This document shows positions 16,013 to 26,400 of a stretch of 26,473 nucleotides of DNA, in pieces. Source of the stretch: Stramenopiles sp. TOSAG23-2 (taxonomy: Eukaryota; Sar); NCBI GenBank assembly GCA_900128395.1, contig LT649435.1, forward strand, positions 1-26,473, read 5' to 3'. Position numbers and translations under genes: made by a program. Each line of letters opens with the position of its first letter. Within the stretch, counting starts at the first letter, position 1. The notes beneath the pieces are model-generated. The model saw nothing but the letters and a program-made list of their open reading frames with translations, did no database searches and had not been told where the DNA came from.

Positions 16013-18562
16013 TCATGCATCTACGCGTGGTCCCCACAGTCTAACAGTTTTATCAGCACTACAACTAGCAAAAATTGGACGAGATGGATGCCACGTAGCT
16101 CGTAACACTTTATTTCTATGATCACTATATGTACTAACAATTCTACGTTCCCATATATCGCAATCAGTTACATTGATGGAATTATCAAATGAACTGGAAA
16201 GCAACCATCGTCCATCACTGGAATAATCAACACTACGACATTCAGCACCATGTGCCTGTATAGTCCAAGACAATCGTTGGGCGCGCAGATCCCAAACGTT
16301 TATACTACCATCTTTGTGCCCACTCGAGACTGTCCATGGACTCATTGGATTCGTGGACAATGATAAAATATCACTAGCAGATGGCAATTCACTACTAGCT
16401 TCTAAATCAGTATCGCCTCCAACATTGCCTCCAATATTTCCCATGACAGAGACACATGTACCAGAGCGTAAATCCCATAATCGTATAGTCTTGTCGGCAC
16501 CGGCACTAAGAACCATTCGATTTCCCTCTTCTCCTTCAATATCACAATTTAATGCATATATACAATTTGTATGGCCTTTCATTGTCAACAAACATTCATT
16601 ATCCTCACTTGCTACGGAGACATCCCACACTCTAAGATGGAAATCCCCCGCTCCGCCAGAAACAAGTCGTGTGCTATCGCCGCAAAACGATACGTCTCTC
16701 ACCGTACCCTCATGACCAACAAATGTTATCATCCCATGCTCTTTCAAATTCGTCGGTGGTGGCTCATAATCCTCTTCCTCTTCATCATCATTATCATCTG
16801 TTTTTCTACTACCACGTGCACGCCGATCAAGATGACTACTGCCTAAACGAACAACTTTAACGGTCATGTCATTGGAAGCTGTTGCTATTAGTTTACCATC
16901 CTTGCTAAACGATGTTGCATATACGGAACCTAAATGCAAATCATCAAATACTTCAATGGTCTTTAATTTTAAATTAGCGGATATAGATCTATTCAATACT
17001 TTTGCAATCTGATCAAATTGCGATACACTTGGGACTGCGCATATTTTCAATGCACAACCATTCGTGCCAATAGCCAATGTTTTACCATCTGGTGAAAAAT
17101 TGACAGTGCGTATTGGTTGTGCTTCTGTGCATTGTGCCATACATTGCAATTTACGAACTCTTGAACTATCTAATGGGCCCTCCCGTTCACGCGGTTCTAC
17201 TGGCTTTTGTTTCTGTACAACTATTTCTTCTTCTTCGTCTTTCACTCCTTCTTCTTCCTTTTTCATATCATCATCCTCTTTTTGACTAAAATCAGTACTT
17301 TGACTTATTACTTCTTTCACTTTCATCGTATTAGTATTACGTTCTTGACTTTTGCCTTCCACGCTCCTGTTTGTGTCGCTCGCATCACTATTCATTTTTC
17401 CTTCATTTAAGTTGTTATTGTCATCTTCATCTTGGATATTTTTAACAATTTGATCTACATCGACTTCTTTCCCTTCTTGCTCATTTGATATTTCCCATTT
17501 TTGTGCTTTTTTATATTTCGTATTCGATTTCAATGGCAAAGGTTCTCTTGGTTTACCATATTCATCTACCATTTTTTTCACTTTGGATATTTCATGATGT
17601 GTTAAGCGACTGCTGCCATTTCCCCAGCCCCATGAACTACGCAATGGTTGCCCAGCTGTTGCACGGCCTGCATTTTTACTCGTAAGAGAAACATTATTTA
17701 TACGCGGGGATGCTTGTGGGCCTAATAAATTAGCACCTTCAATAACAACACCTGGTACAGGCAACGCTTTTCCAGTTAAACCACCAACACCTAATTTTCG
17801 TTGCATATGTCTCATGACATTTCCAGGAACTAATTTTGGCTCACCATGTTGTCTGCGACCAGGTGGACCAACTTGTTTGCCATTTGCGTCTAAAGGACGA
17901 AATGCTGGAGATAATACATCGAAGTGTATTGGGTTTGGTAATGTTGTTGTGGATGTTGCTGCCATGTAAAGACTTGCTTGGTATAGTGCACTTTGTTGAA
18001 GTAAAGTTATTAAATGATTTGGCTCCACACGAGCTGCTGCATCGCGTTGTGCCATCCATTCACCAGCAAAGACACGATCAAATAAAGAACGCACTGCCGT
18101 AAAACATTCTAAACGACCTTGGTATGGCGTCCACGAGGCATAGTCTGGATGATCATTCAAGGTTTCAAGTGTTAAACAATAACATAACTTGTTAAACTCT
18201 TCTTTCGAACAACGTCCTTCCAGCTGTTTCAAACCATCTGTTAAAGCATCAACAGCACCTGCTTGATCTCTACCATCAACTAATTCTAAAAAGCGTTGTT
18301 TGCGTATTTCAAACATAACACGTTGAAAATCAAAATCATTCTCTTGACTCTTCTTCTCCAACGGACTGACAAAATTTTCAGCATCATCCCATTGCCCATC
18401 TAATATTAAATTTCGTAAAAAGTCCATATCGTTCCCATAATTATCAACTGTAAGACCACTTTCATGTTCTAAACACCTCATTGATTCAATATATCCATTT
18501 GTCTTTAAAAAATCCAACACGGTCAGGAGTATATCCTGTTTTTTCAAATGTATCTTCACCAT
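16013..18562 (-). CDS. WDR47-like LisH-CTLH-WD40 protein
   Basis: Encodes 849 residues from ATG at 18562. The N-terminal 200 or so residues form a LisH-CTLH region: ILLTVLDFLKTNGY, ESMRCLEHESGL, FLRNLILDGQWDDA, and further on YCLTLETLNDHPDYASWTPY. The last two fit the DGQWD and LTLPRL..H..F..W.P patterns of WDR47 (nemitin) better than those of SMU1. A low-complexity charged middle (about 330-480, Glu/Lys runs) is followed by seven or so WD40 repeats (about 490-849) ending FASCSADKTVRLWGP. Known in animals: WDR47 controls microtubule organisation, including in motile cilia, with minus-end-binding proteins. Inferred role here: microtubule or ciliary scaffolding; the pairing with BBS5 supports this. 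LisH usually mediates dimerisation. Ends with TGA. Confidence 0.85.
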   Translation of the reverse strand: MVKIHLKKQDILLTVLDFLKTNGYIESMRCLEHESGLTVDNYGNDMDFLRNLILDGQWDDAENFVSPLEKKSQENDFDFQRVMFEIRKQRFLELVDGRDQAGAVDALTDGLKQLEGRCSKEEFNKLCYCLTLETLNDHPDYASWTPYQGRLECFTAVRSLFDRVFAGEWMAQRDAAARVEPNHLITLLQQSALYQASLYMAATSTTTLPNPIHFDVLSPAFRPLDANGKQVGPPGRRQHGEPKLVPGNVMRHMQRKLGVGGLTGKALPVPGVVIEGANLLGPQASPRINNVSLTSKNAGRATAGQPLRSSWGWGNGSSRLTHHEISKVKKMVDEYGKPREPLPLKSNTKYKKAQKWEISNEQEGKEVDVDQIVKNIQDEDDNNNLNEGKMNSDASDTNRSVEGKSQERNTNTMKVKEVISQSTDFSQKEDDDMKKEEEGVKDEEEEIVVQKQKPVEPREREGPLDSSRVRKLQCMAQCTEAQPIRTVNFSPDGKTLAIGTNGCALKICAVPSVSQFDQIAKVLNRSISANLKLKTIEVFDDLHLGSVYATSFSKDGKLIATASNDMTVKVVRLGSSHLDRRARGSRKTDDNDDEEEEDYEPPPTNLKEHGMITFVGHEGTVRDVSFCGDSTRLVSGGAGDFHLRVWDVSVASEDNECLLTMKGHTNCIYALNCDIEGEEGNRMVLSAGADKTIRLWDLRSGTCVSVMGNIGGNVGGDTDLEASSELPSASDILSLSTNPMSPWTVSSGHKDGSINVWDLRAQRLSWTIQAHGAECRSVDYSSDGRWLLSSSFDNSINVTDCDIWERRIVSTYSDHRNKVLRATWHPSRPIFASCSADKTVRLWGPRVDA

Positions 18563-18739
18563 CGTCGCTATATATATATATACTATGATGATAAGAACAA
18601 TAGAATTGCTGTTTCTTCTCTTTTTTTTTGAAGTACGTCCTAATTACAAATTTCTCTCTCTCTGTATTTACATTTTCATTTTTTGTTTTTTTGAATTGCA
18701 TATAACTGTTTTGCAATTGCTTTTCAATTTCAAAATATA
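18563..18739. promoter_or_regulatory. Bidirectional promoter region between WDR47-like and BBS5 genes
   Basis: Only about 177 bp separate the WDR47-like start codon from the first BBS5 codon showing conservation, so both promoters must overlap here or extend into the genes. It contains an (AT)n run (18569-18580) next to the WDR47-like start and long T-rich tracts towards BBS5. No RFX X-box-like motif was spotted. Confidence 0.5.
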
Positions 18740-19750
18740 TGGCAAGATAGGGAAATACGATTTGATGTATCACCATCTTTATTAAGAACTAGACGTGGGG
18801 AAGTTGAAATTGATTCCATTAACAGTGTAGAGGATACAAAAGGAAATAATGGGCAGAAAGGTTTTTTAGTCGTGACAAACTTACGGTTAATATGGTGCAG
18901 CCATACGAATGCCGAAACAAATTTGAGCATTGGTTATAATTGTATGACTGGCATATCTATTAAAAATGCAAAGTCAAAGTTAAAAGGTTCACAACAAGCT
19001 TTATATATTTTATCTAAATTTAAAAAAGGACGTTATGAATTTGTATTTACAAGTTTAGTAAATAAAAGTCCACGGTTATTTACTACTGTGCAAGCTGTGG
19101 TGCGTGCATACGAAACTAGTAAAACATATCGAGATTTGAAGTTGCGCGCAGCTATCATTCGAGATCATCAATTGGTACAAGTGCCCGATGAACAAATTTA
19201 CAACCATGAGCAAGGCGTATGGAATTTAAGTTCAGACCAAGGAAATCTAGGTGCATTTTTCATCACTAATATAAGAGTAGTATGGCATGCACGTCTATCC
19301 CCTAACTTTAATGTTAGTCTTCCATACTTACAAATTAAATCACTGACAGTTCGTAAATCCAAATTTGGTATGGCTTTAGTCCTCGAAACCAGGCCAGAGG
19401 CAGGTGGTTATTTACTTGGCTTCAGAGTTGATCCAGAAGACCGATTAAATAATATATTTCGTGCTATCACCAGTTTATATCGTGTGTATGCTGCAAAACC
19501 AAATTTTGGAATACGTTTCGAAGTTGAAGAGAAACCAAAAACTCCATTAGACAATTTAGCTGAACGAGTGGAAGACAACATTGAAATTGTAGATCATGCT
19601 GATGAAGCAATGGAATCATTATCAGCATATTATGCAGATCATGGCGGTCAAGCATCGAATAAAGAGATTGTATATAATGAAGATTTAGGCTTAGCAATAG
19701 AAAAATTACCAGATGGATTTACTCCACAAAATTTGTGGTTGTTGTATTGA
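18740..19750 (+). CDS. BBS5: BBS5, BBSome subunit
   Basis: The frame from 18740 encodes 336 residues, close to the 340 or so of animal BBS5. Conserved stretches include WQDREIRFDV at the very start, VEDTKGNNG, SIGYNC, ALYIL, FTSLV, SPRLFT, RAYETSK, GVWNLSSDQGNLGAFFITN, RVVWHA, SLPYLQI, SKFGMALVLET, GGYLLGFRVDP and EDLGLAIEKLPDGFTPQNLW. They cover the two PH-like domains (DM16 repeats) and the C-terminal helix. Role: part of the BBSome coat that moves membrane proteins in and out of cilia; the PH-like domains contact phosphoinositides. Oddity: the frame has no ATG between the upstream stop (TGA 18692-18694) and 18872, and starting at 18872 would delete about 44 conserved residues. Also no AG acceptor lies between that stop and 18740. 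A non-AUG start, an unusual splice, or a sequence error must be involved. Confidence 0.93.
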   Translation, partial: WQDREIRFDVSPSLLRTRRGEVEIDSINSVEDTKGNNGQKGFLVVTNLRLIWCSHTNAETNLSIGYNCMTGISIKNAKSKLKGSQQALYILSKFKKGRYEFVFTSLVNKSPRLFTTVQAVVRAYETSKTYRDLKLRAAIIRDHQLVQVPDEQIYNHEQGVWNLSSDQGNLGAFFITNIRVVWHARLSPNFNVSLPYLQIKSLTVRKSKFGMALVLETRPEAGGYLLGFRVDPEDRLNNIFRAITSLYRVYAAKPNFGIRFEVEEKPKTPLDNLAERVEDNIEIVDHADEAMESLSAYYADHGGQASNKEIVYNEDLGLAIEKLPDGFTPQNLWLLY

Positions 19751-19856
19751 ACACGAGAGGGAAATATGGAACAATAATAAAAATATGATATCATTAAAAG
19801 ATTTACACATATTTATTCGTATATAAAGTACACACATATTACTCGTATTATATTCA

Positions 19857-21152
19857 TCATTCGCCACACCATATTTTTAAAGGTGGCTCTTTACCATAAC
19901 TATAATAGTTCAAATAACAATTTCTTGTTCTATCATCATCATTATTATTATTATTATCAGAAGACCGACGACCAAAGTTTGATAAAAAAAACTTATCCTT
20001 CCTTATTTCTGCTGATATTTCTTCTTTAGATAAATTTTTAACAACTTGATTGGTTTTAATATCGATAACTTTTTCATCACTAGTAGTAGTATGCATTAAC
20101 TTATACCTATACATTTGATCTAACTCAATATTATTATTATAAAATGAACTATTTTCAAATACATCATACATAGAATTGTATTTATCTCTTATGTATTTTT
20201 CATAAGATATATTTGTTTTTTCATATATTTCACAAATCATTTCCTCGGAATTTAATTTAGGTGCATTATCAATTGATATATTTAATTCTGAAAATTTTGT
20301 TAATGTATCCAACACATATTCAAGAACAAAGCATCTACCAGGCATGAAATGACTTGTATTGCAATTCCATCTATCCGGTTCCACAAATGGGAGAAAAATA
20401 AATTGCAAATGAAGTTGAAATTGACTTGGAGGTAAATTAAAGCAACAGACGAAATGCTTTCGAAATTGCTCAGAAAAATTAGCAGACGAAGATGATGTTG
20501 TTGTTGTCGCTGCCGTTGTCATCGTCGTGGTGGTGGAGCCTTCATAAAAATATTTTTTTATTTCATCATTTTTTGATAAAAATTGTGTTTGAAAAATTTT
20601 AATTCCTAGGGATACCATGCGATTCACAAGTTTTAAACCTTCTTTTGGATGTTTATATAAATGTCTTACATCAGGTACATAAAAATTAGTTGGGACAATT
20701 AGCAAATGACATAAAGACATTGCATTCAAATCATCCATAACAATAAATTCTTCAGATTCATATCGTAAACTTATTGATAAAGGTCTATTACTATTGAATT
20801 TTTCAACACTACAAATAAAAAGGGTAAAAACGTTCGGTGTATAGCTGCATTCTATTTGCCGTATATCATGACCACAACCATTACATTGAACCATTGTCTC
20901 CCCACACGATTTTAAGCACTTCGGGCATTTTTTAACACGGTTTTTTAATTGCTTGTCTATCATTGCTTTAGAATTTTCATTATTATTATTTTCAATATAT
21001 ATATTTTTGAAATCTTCAAACGTACATTTGAATTTGGCAACAGCAGTTCCAAGATTTTCTGGAGTATCAACGGCATATAATGGTTTCTTTCCAATATAAC
21101 CAAATCTAGAAAAATTTATCTTTGGTGGTGGCATGGTTGGTATCGAAGCCAT
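19857..21152 (-). CDS. HIT-like protein with an N-terminal zinc ribbon
   Basis: Encodes 431 residues from ATG at 21152. Residues 76-93 hold two CxxC knuckles (CPKC and CNGC) of a zinc ribbon. Then FIVMDDLNAMSLCHLLIVP (136-154) resembles the HIT fold strand bearing D-x-x-P..H-LLV-P, and LPPSQFQLHLQFIFLPF (about 240-256) resembles the catalytic strand; QLHLQ stands where HIT hydrolases have HxHxH and GalT/Ap4A-phosphorylase relatives have HxHxQ. A Thr/Ser/Ala run (207-223) is inserted between the two. The C-terminal 130 residues are Asn-rich and unassigned. Inference: a divergent HIT-superfamily nucleotide hydrolase or transferase, or a non-catalytic relative. Head to head with the DEK_C gene, starts 85 bp apart. 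Ends with TGA. Confidence 0.6.
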   Translation of the reverse strand: MASIPTMPPPKINFSRFGYIGKKPLYAVDTPENLGTAVAKFKCTFEDFKNIYIENNNNENSKAMIDKQLKNRVKKCPKCLKSCGETMVQCNGCGHDIRQIECSYTPNVFTLFICSVEKFNSNRPLSISLRYESEEFIVMDDLNAMSLCHLLIVPTNFYVPDVRHLYKHPKEGLKLVNRMVSLGIKIFQTQFLSKNDEIKKYFYEGSTTTTMTTAATTTTSSSSANFSEQFRKHFVCCFNLPPSQFQLHLQFIFLPFVEPDRWNCNTSHFMPGRCFVLEYVLDTLTKFSELNISIDNAPKLNSEEMICEIYEKTNISYEKYIRDKYNSMYDVFENSSFYNNNIELDQMYRYKLMHTTTSDEKVIDIKTNQVVKNLSKEEISAEIRKDKFFLSNFGRRSSDNNNNNDDDRTRNCYLNYYSYGKEPPLKIWCGE

Positions 21153-21237
21153 GTTTATTTCGTTAACGTGAGCCGTTGTAAATTGCTACGACAAATATTT
21201 CTTGGTTATAAATCTTACAACAACATCATCACTTTTT

Positions 21238-22596
21238 ATGATAATATATTTGTATTTAAAGTCATTCTCTTTGATTTGTATTGAGGAGGAGCAAGAAGAG
21301 GAGGTAATTGTTGTAGAGAAAGAAACAATCACAACAACCTCTGCCACAACTACCATTCCAACAGATGTAGAAATTAAGATGTTACAGATGTTAAAAGATG
21401 AATGCATAGCTATCGGCGAGACAGAGCTAGGTGATTGCACTGCTTCGATGATGCGAAAGAAAATCGAAAAGAAGTTAGGAATTAGTTTAAAGGCTAAAAA
21501 ACAAATTATAAAAGACACTTTAATTGAAATAATTCATAATTTTCCAAAGCAAAATGAAGGTAAAGGTAGTAGTGACAATAATAATTATAATAGCAACAAC
21601 AACAACAACAACAATGGCAATAACAATGGCCATAGTAAGAAGAGACAAGCATCATCAGATGATAACAGTAGTCAAAATAGCGGGAAAAGGCGTAGAAGAT
21701 GGGTCAGTGATGATGAAGATGATAAAAGATGGGTCAGTGATGATGAAGATGACGATAATTACAATAACAATAACAACAATTATGATGCTGGGGTTGTGAA
21801 GCGTACAGGGTCATTTTTTACAAAGCCAAAGCCAGTATTAACAAAAAATAATAACAACAACCAAAACAGAAAATCCCACCAAAATAACAACAGTAGCAGC
21901 AGCAGTGATGACAGAAACAACAACACAACCGCCACCACTACCGCTACCACTACCACCACCACTACCACCTCTACCAGGACTGATTTCACAGATAAGTTTT
22001 TAGAAGATGCAACATTATTGAAACGTAAAGGAGATGCACATCTACGAGATGATAATGTAAATTATGCTGCTAAGGCATATTTGGAATCAGGTATTTTATA
22101 TATGAAACATTGCAATAAGTCAATGGTTAATGGAAATAAAAGCAACAAAAAATATTATAAAATATTGCGCCAAACTGCTAAGATTTTAATAACATCTGGA
22201 AAATTGTTTGAACAAAGATCATTATGGAATGAAACTGTTCTTGCATTTGAATCTTCTGCTGCATTATCTTTAATATGTTCCAAGGAAAATTTAAGCAAAA
22301 TGAATATGATACGTAACACAATATTGAATAAGAGTGAATTAAAAAAAGAACATCGAAAACTTGCATATGAATATATAAAGTATACAACAGATGTTCTAAA
22401 TTCACAACACTATTATAATAAAGCACAGAAAATATTGGAACAGCACAAGGTAGTCATTGTTGGTTATCAAAATGATACTAATAGCAATGATGCAACGGTA
22501 AAATCATATTTAAGTATGTTTGCAGATTATAATTTATCATATTATGTTGATCGAATTGAACATTATTATTCTGAATTTAGTAGTGCAGGTATTTGA
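21238..22596 (+). CDS. DEK_C-domain protein with AFF-like helical C-terminus
   Basis: Encodes 452 residues from ATG 21238. The first 14 residues (MIIYLYLKSFSLIC) are oddly hydrophobic for a nuclear protein, so the real start may be ATG 21379 or lie in an unseen upstream exon. Residues about 48-101 (MLQMLKDECIAIG... to TLIEIIHN) fit a DEK C-terminal domain, a small helical DNA- or histone-binding module. A long low-complexity middle follows: Asn runs, KKRQ and KRRRRW basic patches, a RWVSDDEDDK unit given twice by a 30-bp repeat, then Ser/Thr runs. From about 248, FLEDATLLKRKGDAHLRDD, NYAAKAYLESGILYM and ETVLAFESSAALSLI suggest a TPR-like helical domain resembling the C-terminal homology domain of AFF/FMR2 proteins and plant CW-domain proteins. 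Inference: a nuclear chromatin or transcription-elongation factor. Confidence 0.7.
   Translation: MIIYLYLKSFSLICIEEEQEEEVIVVEKETITTTSATTTIPTDVEIKMLQMLKDECIAIGETELGDCTASMMRKKIEKKLGISLKAKKQIIKDTLIEIIHNFPKQNEGKGSSDNNNYNSNNNNNNNGNNNGHSKKRQASSDDNSSQNSGKRRRRWVSDDEDDKRWVSDDEDDDNYNNNNNNYDAGVVKRTGSFFTKPKPVLTKNNNNNQNRKSHQNNNSSSSSDDRNNNTTATTTATTTTTTTTSTRTDFTDKFLEDATLLKRKGDAHLRDDNVNYAAKAYLESGILYMKHCNKSMVNGNKSNKKYYKILRQTAKILITSGKLFEQRSLWNETVLAFESSAALSLICSKENLSKMNMIRNTILNKSELKKEHRKLAYEYIKYTTDVLNSQHYYNKAQKILEQHKVVIVGYQNDTNSNDATVKSYLSMFADYNLSYYVDRIEHYYSEFSSAGI
21694..21753. repeat. 30-bp tandem repeat encoding RWVSDDEDDK
   Basis: AGATGGGTCAGTGATGATGA begins at about 21697 and again at 21727, giving the decapeptide twice in the acidic low-complexity part of the DEK_C protein. 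The sequence may fit an acidic phosphosite (S followed by DDED). Confidence 0.85.
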
Positions 22597-22758
22597 TTAA
22601 TGCATGTGATGGTGAACATGTTTTTTATATACGAAGCGTAATAATATAACCTTGTAAAAATTTTGGATTGTTTGTTGGGACTGTAGAATATTTTTTGTTT
22701 TTGAATTCATTTTCTTTTGTGTCCAAATAAAAATTTAGATTTCATTATATAAAATAAT

Positions 22759-23253
22759 TTATATTTTTATAGACAATTGTTTCTCTTCTAAGAATGTCTT
22801 GATACTTGTTTTGTCTTTGGATGGTCTTCTACATTTCAAAGAATAAATTAAAACCTTTTCATTAATAGGCAATTTTCTCTTTTCATATTCCAAATACAAT
22901 TGTTTGAATTTTTCTACATCCAATCTCCTTGGCACCTATTTGCAATATATTTGAATCAAAGTACTCGTAGTCGTCTACCAGTTAAAAAATATAAAAAGAA
23001 TATGACTACTCTCGTATAAAATAATACGAGTCGTATGTATCATACATTACCTTGAAGATATACTTAAAAATCGATTTGTTATGTGATGGAAAAAAGAAAA
23101 TATCCTTAAATAGGTTTGAGATTTTACTTGCCAGTAGAAAACTATAGAGACTATAAAAATAATTTATATTCCATCAATGGTCCTTAAATGAGGTGCCATT
23201 ACTTACTAGTATAATAGTTGCACTACTGCATCAGTTATACGTTTTACACACAT
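22759..23253 (-). CDS. Probable small three-exon gene, hypothetical protein of 107 residues
   Basis: Too short per exon to show as an ORF. Exon 1 is 23253-23207 (ATG at 23253, preceded by an in-frame TAA), exon 2 is 23150-23051, exon 3 is 22935-22759 (TAA). Introns of 56 bp (GTAAGT...TATAG) and 115 bp (GTAATG...AATAG) join the exons in frame with no internal stop: 47+100+177 = 324 nt, 108 codons. Exon 3 reads like real protein: charged and helical (LDVEKFKQLYLEYEKRKLP, IYSLKCRRPSKDK) with a codon use like its neighbours. Exons 1 and 2 are hydrophobic and rich in Phe and less convincing; they could instead be non-coding leader, with exon 3 the end of a different structure. No family recognised. 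It sits in the otherwise empty gap between the DEK_C and crystallin-domain genes. Confidence 0.45.
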
Positions 23254-23465
23254 GTATATTATAAAATATTAGACAGCTTATTCGTATCAAGAGGTTTAAT
23301 ATAGGACGTAACGAAGCTATACCCTACCACAGTTCGATGTATCCGCCATCGATTAAAATTACTTCGTTGCATTTCATTTTCGAGGCATTGTTACCCGGTA
23401 CAACATTTTTCTTTTTTATAAAATGGATTTAAATAAAAATATCATACTGAATATTAAAAGTTTAA

Positions 23466-26400
23466 TCACAGTCTACCTTTTACTGTAATTTTGTTGTCTT
23501 TAAGTAGTGCGACATGTTCAATTCTGGCTTCGTTTGTTACTTTCAGAGAAGACATGATGTCATTTTGAAAACCCTTGCCTATCATATCATCCATATTATA
23601 CGCCCCTGCATTAAAAGTGACATGCTTCCCTCTAAACTTATCATGTTGATACATAGTAACTTGGCATCCTGCAGGTACTTTCAAGGATGACATGATGTCG
23701 TTTTTAAAACCCTTGCCTATCATATCCTGCAATTCGTATTCACCCTTTGCAAATTCAACCTTTGTACCATCAAAAGAACTGTGTTGAAAGACAGAAACTT
23801 TTCCATTACATTTTGCTGATCCAACTTCTGCATTTACATCAGTTCCTATGCTGTCTTGCAAAATGGTTTTAGGATCAAAATTAAGACAGCATTTAATATT
23901 TTCACTCCCATCACATTTATTTGTAGATATGCTTTTACCATCGCACATTTCGAACCGTAAATCAATACAATCTCCATTTATACCTTTACAAGGTACAGCA
24001 CCATCAAGCGGCTCTTGACATTTTTGCCATGCATGCAGCAAGTTTTGGTTATTTTTGGCAGCACGGTCATTATTTAACTTAAATGATTTAGCAATTTTTG
24101 CTTGATAATATTTCATATCTTTGCCAAAACATTCAAACATTGTTTTTGCATTTGGGCAACTGGGTTCACATATCAGACTTGAGGGGTTGTTTTTTAGTGG
24201 AATAGTTCCAACTCCGAGGAGGTTTTTTTCTTCTGTTGTTAGATGGTAATATTCAAAGAATTCAAAAACATCCATAATATCTTTATTTTTGAATTTTTTA
24301 CCCATGATACCAACGATAGTCTCTTTGGCAAGTTTTGCATTTTCTGCCACTTCGAGTGTATCCTTTATTTTTCTGACAACCTTTATAGAAGTTTTCAGTG
24401 CATGTCTACTCTTCAAACTTAGACTGTTAATTTTTTTAATTAATCCGTTTGTGTCTCTTGTCAACACATCAATTTTTTGTTTCCATGCAGTTTGCGACAG
24501 CGGCGTTTGACCATGTTTAAGCTTGTGCTTTTTGTAATTGGTGTATGTTTTATGCTTAGCTTTTTGTCGATTCTTCATTATTGTGCTATATTTCTTGGTC
24601 CACTTATCTCTTGTCAAAGCAGGTTTCCCTTCCTTTGCCTTTCTTGCACAATATTTGCTGTATTTTTTTGTTAGTATTGAGACATGATGCTGCTTTGTGT
24701 TTCTAGGTTTAATGCTGTGTTTCTCCATTAATGACTCTTGATCATCCATTTGTTTCTTCAATTTTCCAGCTACTTTTTTACGTATCTCTTTCGCTCTTTT
24801 TAACACTTCTTTTGATGTAAAAAAAGATTCTACAATTAACCCAACTTGAGTACCCCATTGGTATGATACAACTTTTCTACAACTTTTACAATCGGCGTAA
24901 TCACTAAAAAACTTGCACCCATCTGTCTCACATGTACCACTATCGATTTTTTCTTGTGCTATATTTTTCAATTGTTGAGTTACTTTAAATGTTGGTACAT
25001 TTTGTATTAAATTTACAACACCCATGACAATTTTTACCACTGCTTTCACCCAACCCGCTCCAGGAACAAGCAGTAAGCCGGCATTAACTGCCACAGCTTT
25101 TAGGTATATAGGTAGCATTTCCATCAAATCAGTTACAAACATACAAAGACCAGCCACAGCATCTGAATGTATTTTTAATTTTAAAATGAATCTAAATGTT
25201 AGTGTATATTTTTGTAAATTAGAAATCAGCAAATTATTTACTCACCAACATTTGCAGCTGTCATCTTCTTCCAAACTTCTTTATTATCTTTTGATGATCT
25301 CGAAATAAATTCTTCCTCGTTTGCCCCCAAATTTAACCAATTACTGACGTATCGTTGAATTAAATCCCTAGCCCATGGTCCAACTGCGGTCCCAAGAATT
25401 CCACCACATGATTCTGGCTTTTCTTCATGAACTTCCATCCAATAATCATATTCCATCTGAGCAAATATTTCCGAATTTTTTTTGGTTGCAGGCAAATCAT
25501 ACATTTCTATTGCTTTTTGGGAGTTAAAAAGTGTACCAATAGTAGCTTGGCAATCACAATGCAATAACGCCATTATAGACCCAATTGAGTTATGTAATAC
25601 GTAACCCATTGTGCCTTTCGCATACCCTTCGGTAGCCTTATAAGCTGCTAGACGATTTGTTGGGTTGTTAACTTCGCACAGCTTTTGCGCTCCTAAAATT
25701 TTCTTTAACAATTCCTCTCCAAGAACTTTGATATTTTCACCAAAGCTCTTAACGATGTTCGAAATTCCCATTCCAAAAGCTTTAATTTTGGCTTTCAGCC
25801 AATCCCATCCCTTTTTCAGTATTTCAAAACCTTTCTCCAAGATTCTTTTACCTGCTAATAACGCCTTCTCGCCAAATTCAATTACATCTTCGGCAACGTC
25901 CTTTACAATTTTTACTCCATCGTTAACAACATCTACTACAATATCTTTTACTTCTTCAGCTTTTTCAGCAACCCATTCCACTCCATCTTCTACTTTCTTT
26001 ACAGCCACCTTTACAACTGATTCCGCTGCGTCGTATACCTTTGATACACCTGTTTCTAGAGTATCCCAAGCATCTGCCCCAACGTCGCGGACCGCGGAAA
26101 ACGCAGTTGAAACCTTCGAACCCACGTCTGAAAAGAAGTCACCGACACTACCCCACTTGACCATTTGACGTGACTTTGAAATTTGCACTAATGCCATGGC
26201 ACCAGCTTCCTCAATATTTTCTACAGCCTCGTCTTTATTTTCCATTAAATACTCCATATCTGTAGTCATCTTATTTTTGGCTCTTCTTAGCGCCTCTGAA
26301 TTCTCAAATGCCGTATTAGCCATTGTCGAACATTGTTTCGATGGATCATCATTCCAAGCACGCCATGCTCTTCTATCAAAAACACCGTCAGCTAAACCGA

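Noticed and set aside
5389-23468. Absence of TAG stops as a sign of a variant genetic code
   Set aside because: About 13 genes end only in TAA or TGA, but no gene contains an in-frame TAG inside conserved sequence, so AT-biased stop choice is enough to explain it.
25665-26168. Plus-strand 167-residue frame opposite the crystallin-domain gene
   Set aside because: A shadow of the amphipathic-helix coding region; its Thr/Ser/Phe-rich translation is the complement of Lys/Val/Glu codons.
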